Assembly (NCBI GenBank): GCA_946539945.1 | Contig: CAMNHX010000018.1 | Location: 1 to 10,190, forward strand | DNA: 10,190 nt | Direction: 5' to 3' | Source of the DNA: an uncultured Desulfobulbus sp. | Lineage (GTDB): Bacteria; Desulfobacterota; Desulfobulbia; Desulfobulbales; Desulfobulbaceae | Shown here: positions 5,833 to 10,190 of the stretch, in pieces | Layout: each line of letters opens with the position of its first letter | Position numbering within the stretch: position 1 is the stretch's first letter | The notes under the pieces: model-generated | The model's database searches: none | What the model saw: only the letters and a program-made list of their open reading frames with translations | What the model was told of the DNA's origin: nothing | Made by a program: the position numbers and the translations under genes

Positions 5833-6061
5833 TAAGGGATTACGACACACCATCAAGACCTTTGGCATTTACGTCTGCACCAGCGTGTTCCATTTGACCT
5901 GACTTAAGGGATTACGACGAAAGCAGTAATCGCCGCAGGGCCAGTCGTAGGAACGACGATTCCACTTGACCTGACTTTTAAGGGATTACGACCAGTTCTA
6001 TAATATGTCGTTTATTGTCGTTCCCCGCGTTCCATTTGACCTGACTTTAAGGGATTACGAC

Positions 6062-6412
6062 CAATGAAACGGGAACAGATGCGGAGACACGCCAAAAAAA
6101 ATCGCAAGACACAGGAGAGCTTTTCCTGTGCGCACGCCCTTTTGCAGAGTGCGCGTCGATTGTCGACGTCTTGAACGTTTGCAGCAAGACTTGCCCGGAT
6201 TGCCTGGGGAGTGCTGCCATGTTGCCAGCAGCAGAATCCCGTCGTGGGGATTCAAGTGTGGCCGCAAAAAACTTGCCGGAACACGGTAGGTATCGCCCAC
6301 CTTCAGGCAGGGGAGGATGTCTGGTTTGAGCGGCTCCTTTCTTGGTCTGTGGAAAACGCCACTCTCCACACGCTCTTTCGGAACACCCGGAACGCGCCAA
6401 CCGCAGAAAATC
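6062..6412. other. Gene-free stretch between CRISPR array and leucine leader promoter
   Basis: An 86-codon frame from a GTG at 6211 exists but has no ribosome-binding site and overlaps the IS605 relic (6218-6321) and the leuL promoter, so I do not call it. A hairpin CACAGGA/TCCTGTG sits at 6110-6130. The rest shows nothing recognisable. Confidence 0.6.
6218..6321 (+). mobile_element. IS200/IS605-family right-end relic with tnpB 3' remnant (second copy)
   Basis: This plus-strand stretch ends CACCTTCAGGCAGGGGAGGA then TGTC, very close to the typical IS200/IS605 right end (a CCGCC-TTCAGG-CGG hairpin followed by GAGGATGTC). It aligns along its length with the minus-strand relic at 2344-2445: both start CATG..GCCAGCAGCAG, share GTGATTCAAG/GGGATTCAAG, then CGGTAGG just before the hairpin. 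The upstream part reads PCCQQQNPVVGIQ in the same frame as SCRQQQEAVEVIQ of the other copy, consistent with the end of tnpB. No tnpA or tnpB core remains. Confidence 0.55.
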
Positions 6413-6441
6413 TTGACAAAGCAGACCTGCTGTTGAATTAT
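6413..6441 (+). promoter_or_regulatory. Sigma-70-type promoter of the leucine leader
   Basis: A perfect -35 box TTGACA (6413-6418) is followed after exactly 17 bases by AATTAT (6436-6441), a 4/6 match to the -10 box. Transcription would start near 6448, shortly before the leader peptide, giving a leader RNA of about 185 nt up to the terminator. It was assigned by consensus and position. Confidence 0.65.
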
Positions 6442-6496
6442 CTGCAGCGTTCAATCCATGAACCTTGACCCATCTCCACCCAAAACAGACAACACC

Positions 6497-6577
6497 ATGT
6501 ACAACACGCTTGCCCTGCTCCTTCTTTCCAGCCGACTGCACAGCCTTGCTGTGGCGGAAAGGGAGGGTGTATCCTGA
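6497..6577 (+). CDS. leuL: Leucine-rich leader peptide (leuL-like)
   Basis: A 26-codon frame starting MYNTLALLLLSSRLHSL and ending in TGA at 6575-6577. Seven codons are leucine: 6509, a run of four at 6515-6526, then 6536 and 6545. An in-frame ATG at 6458 would give a 39-residue form beginning MNLDPSPPKTD, and lies only about 10 bases from the predicted transcript start. Neither ATG has an obvious Shine-Dalgarno. The frame lies between a good promoter and an intrinsic terminator ahead of leuA, as leuL does in enterobacteria. Its job would be cis-acting: ribosomes stall on the leucine run when charged tRNA-Leu is scarce and so control read-through into leuA. The role is inferred from this arrangement; the peptide has no sequence similarity that I recognise to E. 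coli LeuL beyond the leucine run. Confidence 0.78.
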   Translation: MYNTLALLLLSSRLHSLAVAEREGVS

Positions 6578-6634
6578 CAACAGGGCACAGCCAATATCTT
6601 GAAGCCACGGTTCCAGGCAACCGTGGCTTTTTTT
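6539..6634 (+). promoter_or_regulatory. Leucine attenuator: pause hairpin, antiterminator and terminator
   Basis: Four pairing regions can be drawn. Region 1 CACAGC (6539-6544, inside the leader frame) pairs with region 2 GCTGTG (6548-6553) over a 3-nt loop. Region 2 can instead pair with region 3, either CACAGC (6586-6591) or GCCACGG (6604-6610, pairing with CTGTGGC at 6549-6555). The latter is the 5' arm of the terminator. A ribosome stalled on the leucine codons at 6515-6526 would cover region 1, free region 2 and block the terminator. This is the classical amino-acid attenuation logic; the folding was by hand, without energies. Confidence 0.72.
6602..6634 (+). terminator. Intrinsic terminator of the leuA attenuator
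   Basis: AAGCCACGGTT (6602-6612) and AACCGTGGCTT (6619-6629) form a perfect 11-bp stem with loop CCAGGC, and the T-run is 6628-6634. It lies 71 bases before the leuA start codon and after the leader stop codon, so it acts as a conditional terminator rather than ending a gene. Confidence 0.88.
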
Positions 6635-6705
6635 GTGCGGTTGTCCGGGAGGCGTGAAACGGCAAGCCCGGCCCGCAAGGCCGCACCCAACAAGGAGTTT
6701 TTCTT

Positions 6706-8409
6706 ATGGACGCAGAAAAAACAGGCAAATACCAACCCTATCCCACAGTTGCCCTGCCAGACCGGACCTGGCCCGGCAAAACCATCAGCAAGGCCCCTGC
6801 CTGGTGCAGCGTTGATTTGCGCGACGGCAATCAGGCGCTCATCCAGCCCATGAATCTGCAGGAAAAGCTGGAAATGTTCCAGATGCTTCTGGCCATTGGC
6901 TTCAAGGAAATCGAGGTGGGCTTTCCGGCTGCCTCCAAGGTGGAGTACGATTTTCTGCGCCTCCTGATTGAAAAGGGCTATATCCCGGCAGGCGTGATGC
7001 CGCAGGTCCTGACCCAGGCACGGGAAAAGCTCATCCACCGGACCTTTGAGTCCATTGCAGGCGCTGAAGCGGCAGTGGTGCATCTCTACAACTCCACCTC
7101 GGTCTTGCAGCGCCGGGTGGTCTTCAAAAAGGACAAGAAAGCCATTATCGAATTGGCAGTGCAGGGCGCAAAGATGATCCTGGCAGAGGCAAAAAACAGC
7201 GACGTGCGCGTGCATTACGAGTATTCGCCAGAGAGCTTTACCGGCACAGAACTGGACTATGCCCTGGAAATCTGCGAGGCAGTGCTGGACGTGTGGCAAC
7301 CCACGCCGGAAAATCCGATGATCATCAACCTGCCAGCCACAGTGGAAATGTCCACGCCCAACGTCTATGCAGACCGCATAGAGTGGTTCTGTCGTAACCT
7401 GAAGGCCCGGGACCGGGTCATTATGAGCCTGCACGCCCACAATGACCGGGGCTGCGCAGTGGCAGCCACGGAACTGGCCCTGCTGGCAGGCGGCGACCGG
7501 GTGGAAGGCACGCTCTTTGGCAACGGCGAGCGCACCGGCAACGTGGACATCCTGACCCTGGCGCTCAATATGTTCAGTCAGGGACTGGACCCGCAGCTGG
7601 ACTTCTCGGACATCAACCACGTGATCGAGGTCTATGAGCGCTGTACCCGGCTGAAGGTTCCGCCGCGACACCCCTATGCGGGTGAGCTGGTCTATACTGC
7701 CTTTTCCGGTTCGCATCAGGACGCGATCAACAAGGGCATGGCTGCCCACAACCGCGCTGGCGGCAAACTCTGGGAAGTGCCCTATCTGCCCATTGATCCG
7801 CAAGACCTGGGTCGCAGTTACGAGTCCATCATCCGCATCAACAGCCAGTCTGGCAAGGGCGGGGTAGCCTACATCATGGAGCAGGAGTTCGGCTTCAAGC
7901 TGCCCAAGGAGATGCACCCGGAATTTGGCCGCATCGTGCAGGGCGTGACTGACCAGAGCGGCGAGGAGTTGAGTCCGGCCATGCTCTATCGCACCTTTGA
8001 CGAGACCTATCTGGAGGCGCGGCATGGCTGGTGTACCCTCAAGAGTCTGGAAGTGCTGAAGCGCCACTTTGACCCCCGGGGCAAGGATTCCTTTGCCGAA
8101 GTGGCTGCCACAATCACCTTGGGCGACAAGGAGTACGCAATCCACGCTGAAGGCAATGGTCCTCTGGACGCCTTCTGTAATGCCCTGCGCACGCAGTTGC
8201 AGATTGACTTCACCCTGCACGCCTATTCCCAGCACGATCTGGGGCGGGGCAGTTCCTCGCGGGCAGTCTGCTACATTGAAATTCTGGATGACGAGGACAG
8301 CAGTTTCTGGGGTGTGGCAGTGGATTCGGATATTGTGGTGGCCTCCATCAAGGCAGTGCTTTCGGCCCTCAACCGTTCCCAGGCAGCACAGGTTCGGGAG
8401 AGAGCTTGA
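6706..8409 (+). CDS. leuA: 2-isopropylmalate synthase, LeuA type 2
   Basis: LeuA condenses acetyl-CoA with 2-oxoisovalerate to 2-isopropylmalate, the committed step of leucine synthesis, in the cytoplasm. The 567 residues match the longer type 2 form: N-terminal DRTWPGKTISKAPAWCSVDL (19-38), the metal-binding DLRDGNQ (37-43), GFKEIEVGFPAAS (65-77), the HxH metal motif in SLHAHNDRG (His243, His245), and GNGERTGNVD (272-281) that closes the TIM barrel. A linker/subdomain with KLWEVPYLPIDPQDLGR (354-370) follows. Residues about 460-555 form the LeuA dimer/regulatory domain, with GNGPLDAF (483-490) and YSQHDLGRGSSSRAVCYIE (507-525), where leucine binds in feedback inhibition. AAGGAG (6692-6697) is 8 bases before the ATG. 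Expression is probably set by the leucine attenuator just upstream. No other leu gene is nearby. Confidence 0.97.
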   Translation: MDAEKTGKYQPYPTVALPDRTWPGKTISKAPAWCSVDLRDGNQALIQPMNLQEKLEMFQMLLAIGFKEIEVGFPAASKVEYDFLRLLIEKGYIPAGVMPQVLTQAREKLIHRTFESIAGAEAAVVHLYNSTSVLQRRVVFKKDKKAIIELAVQGAKMILAEAKNSDVRVHYEYSPESFTGTELDYALEICEAVLDVWQPTPENPMIINLPATVEMSTPNVYADRIEWFCRNLKARDRVIMSLHAHNDRGCAVAATELALLAGGDRVEGTLFGNGERTGNVDILTLALNMFSQGLDPQLDFSDINHVIEVYERCTRLKVPPRHPYAGELVYTAFSGSHQDAINKGMAAHNRAGGKLWEVPYLPIDPQDLGRSYESIIRINSQSGKGGVAYIMEQEFGFKLPKEMHPEFGRIVQGVTDQSGEELSPAMLYRTFDETYLEARHGWCTLKSLEVLKRHFDPRGKDSFAEVAATITLGDKEYAIHAEGNGPLDAFCNALRTQLQIDFTLHAYSQHDLGRGSSSRAVCYIEILDDEDSSFWGVAVDSDIVVASIKAVLSALNRSQAAQVRERA

Positions 8410-8412
8410 GCG

Positions 8413-8440
8413 GTAGGGGCGGTTCGCGAACCGCCTCTAC
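8413..8440. repeat. 28-nt near-perfect palindrome after leuA
   Basis: GTAGGGGCGGTTCG and CGAACCGCCTCTAC are inverse copies with one mismatch (a G-U pair in RNA). It begins 4 bases after the leuA stop. No T-run follows on either strand. It resembles dispersed REP-type palindromes that lie after genes, and may protect the leuA mRNA 3' end or act as a weak or Rho-assisted stop. Confidence 0.7.
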
Positions 8441-8584
8441 GGACAAGACCTGAAATTCAACACAATTCCTGAAGTTGATGACATTGGTTCCAGCAGGGAG
8501 GACTGTTCCGCAGTACGGGGATGAAGCCGCAAGAATGCGGATAATGAACAAGGAACAGCAAGAAAATGAGGTAAGCAAACGAGA

Positions 8585-9418
8585 ATGAAACAGGTACTCC
8601 AAACCCTTGTTTTGACGCTCTGTGCGTTTGTACTGGCTGTTGGCCCGGCTCTGGCCGCAGAGTGGCAGAATCTGGACCAGATCATTCAAAAGCGTGGCAC
8701 AGTGCGCATTGGTCTGGGCTATGCCACGCCACCCATGAATTTTTTGAACGATCAGGGCGAGATGGACGGCTTTGATGCGGACCTGGCACGGGGACTGGCG
8801 GAAAAGATGGCGCTCAAGGCTGAAATCGTTCGAGTGAACGACAAGACGCGCATCACCTCCCTGGTCAGCGGCGAAACCGACATGGTGCTTGCCAACATGA
8901 ACCACACCATGAGCCGTGACGAGCATATCGACTTCAGCGACACCTATCTTTACGATGGCAAGCGCATTCTGGCAGCCAAGGGCAAGTACCGGGAACTGAA
9001 GGACTTTGTGGGCAAGCGTATTGCTGTCTCCCAAGGCAGCAACGCACAGCAGGCCGTGACCAAGACACTAAAAGCACTGGGCGATCCAGCTCCTAAAGTG
9101 CTGTCCTTCCAGAACAATGCAGAATGCTTTCTGGCCCTGAAAATGGGCAAGGTGGACGGCTACACCAATGACAGCGTCATTCTGGCAGGTGTTTCGGGAG
9201 GTGATCCGGCCTTTGAAGCGGTGGGCACGGTGTACAGTCTCACCTATTACGGCGTTGGCGTGCCGGAAAACCAGTCTGACTGGCGCGACCGGGTCAACAC
9301 TGCCCTGCGTACCATGCTGGTGGATGGCAGCTACCAGCGGATTTATGACAAGTGGTTTGGCGAAAAGGGCAGGTATCCGCTGCCGCCTGCCGAACCTTTG
9401 CCGATCTGGGCCGAGTAG
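8585..9418 (+). CDS. Periplasmic amino-acid-type substrate-binding protein (SBP family 3)
   Basis: The 277-residue product has a Sec signal peptide: short basic start, hydrophobic 5-20, and PALA-A cleavage near residue 24. The mature part has the order of SBP_bac_3 proteins (GltI/HisJ/GlnH-like): KRGTVRIGLGYATPPMNF (36-53), DGFDADLARGLAEKM (61-75), TSLVSGETDMVLANMNHTMS (91-110) then RDEHIDFSDTY (111-121), the second-lobe KRIAVSQGSNAQQ (144-156), KVDGYTNDS (179-187) and the terminal YQRIYDKWFG (250-259). It would bind a polar or charged amino acid and hand it to an ABC permease; the ligand cannot be named from sequence. The Arg/Asp pair around 111-118 is the usual carboxylate-contact region. 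GAGG (8568-8571) is 13 bases before the ATG, a long spacing. An ABC ATPase starts 7 bases after its stop. Confidence 0.92.
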   Translation: MKQVLQTLVLTLCAFVLAVGPALAAEWQNLDQIIQKRGTVRIGLGYATPPMNFLNDQGEMDGFDADLARGLAEKMALKAEIVRVNDKTRITSLVSGETDMVLANMNHTMSRDEHIDFSDTYLYDGKRILAAKGKYRELKDFVGKRIAVSQGSNAQQAVTKTLKALGDPAPKVLSFQNNAECFLALKMGKVDGYTNDSVILAGVSGGDPAFEAVGTVYSLTYYGVGVPENQSDWRDRVNTALRTMLVDGSYQRIYDKWFGEKGRYPLPPAEPLPIWAE

Positions 9419-9425
9419 GACAGCC

Positions 9426-10190
9426 TTGCCCTCGCGGGAAGCGGCAGCAACAAGGCCCGACACTCCCCTCCTGCTTCAGGCGACAGGACTCACGGCCCGG
9501 CGGCAGGGACGCCTGGTGCTGGACAGGGTGTCGCTCTCCCTGGTGGCTGGCGAGTGTCTGGCGCTCTGCGGGCCAAGCGGCTGCGGCAAGACTACGCTGC
9601 TCCGTGCCCTTGCCGGGCTTGATCCGGTTGACAGCGGCACGGTTCTTTTGGACGGCGCGATCCGCAACGCACCCGGAAAAAGGGACTGCGGGCGGGGAGA
9701 GGTCGGGATGGTGTTTCAGGGCGAGCAGCTCTATCGACACCTTTCGCTGCTGGACAACATCACCATTGCGCCCCGGCTGGTGCATGGCGTGCCGCGCCCA
9801 GAGGCAGAGGCAGCGGCACGGCGGCTTCTGGAGTCCATCGGTCTGGCGGACAAGGCAGGGCAGCATCCGGGTCAGCTTTCCGGGGGTGAGCGCCAGCGTG
9901 GCGCGATTGCCCGTGCCCTCGCGCTTTCACCCCGGCTGATGCTCTTTGACGAGCCAACCTCCTCCCTTGATCCCTCCTGTGTGCGCGAGGTACTGGCCCT
10001 GGTGCGCCGCATTCGCGAGCAGGGGCAAACCATGATCGTGGTCACGCACCAGACCGGCTTTGCCCGCAGCATTGCTGACCGCATTGCGGTGATGGAGGCG
10101 GGGCGCATTGTGGAAAGCGGTGATCCGGCGCAGGTGGTTTTGCAGGCGCAGACCGCAGTCACGCGGGAGCTTTTTTGCAGCGGTCTGCCA
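9426..10190 (+). CDS. Polar amino-acid ABC transporter ATPase (GlnQ/HisP-like), cut by right edge
   Basis: The frame is open to the window end (255 residues shown). It has all ABC motifs: Walker A GPSGCGKT (49-56), Q-loop MVFQGEQLYRHLSLLDNIT (95-113), signature LSGGERQRGAIARAL (151-165), Walker B LMLFDEPTSSLDP (171-183), and the H-loop His in VVTHQ (208), followed by the usual MEAGRIVESGDP. The likely partner of the preceding binding protein, it would power import from the cytoplasmic face. The start is chosen as TTG 9426, with TAGGA (9416-9420) as ribosome-binding site formed partly by the stop codon of the previous gene; no in-frame ATG exists upstream near it. The extended N-terminus (about 18 residues before QATGLTARR) is a little long, and an internal start is possible. 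Family length is about 240-260, so only the tail is missing. The permease is not in view. Confidence 0.9.
   Translation, partial: MPSREAAATRPDTPLLLQATGLTARRQGRLVLDRVSLSLVAGECLALCGPSGCGKTTLLRALAGLDPVDSGTVLLDGAIRNAPGKRDCGRGEVGMVFQGEQLYRHLSLLDNITIAPRLVHGVPRPEAEAAARRLLESIGLADKAGQHPGQLSGGERQRGAIARALALSPRLMLFDEPTSSLDPSCVREVLALVRRIREQGQTMIVVTHQTGFARSIADRIAVMEAGRIVESGDPAQVVLQAQTAVTRELFCSGLP

Larger units (their letters stand above)
5394..6061 (+). CRISPR. Degenerate CRISPR array: 8 repeats, 7 spacers, one repeat split by a MITE
   Basis: Repeats read GTTCCA(C/T), then TTGACCTGAC, a T-tract of variable length, then AAGGGATTACGAC; the fullest form is 35 nt. Positions: R1 5394-5428, R2 5464-5498, R3 5536-5569, R4 5608-5643, R5 5679-5701 plus 5835-5846, R6 5887-5918, R7 5959-5992, R8 6029-6061. 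Spacers are 35, 37, 38, 35, 40, 40 and 36 nt. The first five bases vary (GTTCT in R2 and R5, GTTCC in R6 and R8) and the T-tract runs from 2 to 5 with TTTAT in R4, which is unusual because repeats are normally near-identical. The 3' end ATTACGAC would be an 8-nt crRNA 5' handle resembling the ATTGAAAC/ATTGCGAC tags of type I and III systems; the type is inference. Spacer 4 (5644-5678) is identical to spacer 1 (5429-5463). No cas gene is in the window. Confidence 0.88.

Noticed and set aside
6091..6130. Minus-strand intrinsic terminator (CACAGGA hairpin followed by a T-run)
   Set aside because: The T-run (complement of 6093-6101) is separated from the hairpin by about 8-11 bases, and no minus-strand gene ends here.
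6211..6468. 86-codon plus-strand frame between the array and leuL
   Set aside because: No ribosome-binding site; it covers the IS605 relic and runs through the leuL promoter, so it is better explained as tnpB remnant plus chance extension.
6458..6705. T-box riboswitch upstream of leuA
   Set aside because: No T-box sequence of the TGGNACCGCG type and no specifier-loop architecture were found; a leucine-rich leader frame explains the terminator better.
6451..8235. Long open frame on the minus strand (594 codons) opposite leuA
   Set aside because: It is a shadow of the highly biased leuA codons; leuA has full family motifs and a ribosome-binding site, and the antisense product shows no domain.
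9352..9939. 195-codon plus-strand frame overlapping the binding protein and ATPase genes
   Set aside because: It is in the wrong frame relative to the ABC motifs; the ATPase frame carries Walker A, signature and Walker B.

Overview
The window comes from a fairly GC-rich Gram-negative bacterium. The signs are Sec signal peptides, periplasmic binding-protein transporters, a YejB/YejE permease pair, an RTX-repeat protein and a proteobacterial-style leucine attenuator. A Desulfobacterota or other proteobacterial host is my guess; nothing in the sequence fixes the taxon.

Left part (1-2208): the start of an RTX calcium-binding-repeat protein (minus strand, running off the left edge) diverges from folE2, a GTP cyclohydrolase of the FolE2/MptA type. 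A structured 3' spacer holds a nested palindrome and the worn right half of a small repeat element. A TPM-domain (YgcG-like) membrane protein follows.

Middle left (2209-5122): a 454-base gene-free stretch carries a degraded IS200/IS605 right end (minus strand) and a 125-bp palindromic MITE. A DUF4177-like small protein, yejB and yejE then form one tight unit. The yejA (binding protein) and yejF (ATPase) partners are not in the window.

Centre (5123-6457): an AT-rich leader-like region precedes a small CRISPR array of eight degenerate ~35-nt repeats and seven 35-40-nt spacers. No cas gene is present. Spacers 1 and 4 are identical. A 131-bp MITE, related to the one at 2492, sits inside repeat 5 at a TA dinucleotide that was duplicated. 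Beyond the array lies a second IS200/IS605 right-end relic, homologous over about 100 nt to the first but on the opposite strand.

Right part (6413-10190): a near-consensus promoter, a leucine-rich leader peptide (leuL-like), mutually exclusive hairpins and an intrinsic terminator form a classical leucine attenuator ahead of leuA (2-isopropylmalate synthase, type 2). A 28-nt palindrome follows leuA. Then come a polar amino-acid-type periplasmic binding protein and its ABC ATPase, cut by the right edge.

The most interesting points are the complete leucine attenuator, the CRISPR array with a MITE inside a repeat and a duplicated spacer, and the paired IS605 right-end relics, which might retain an omega-RNA-like fold.
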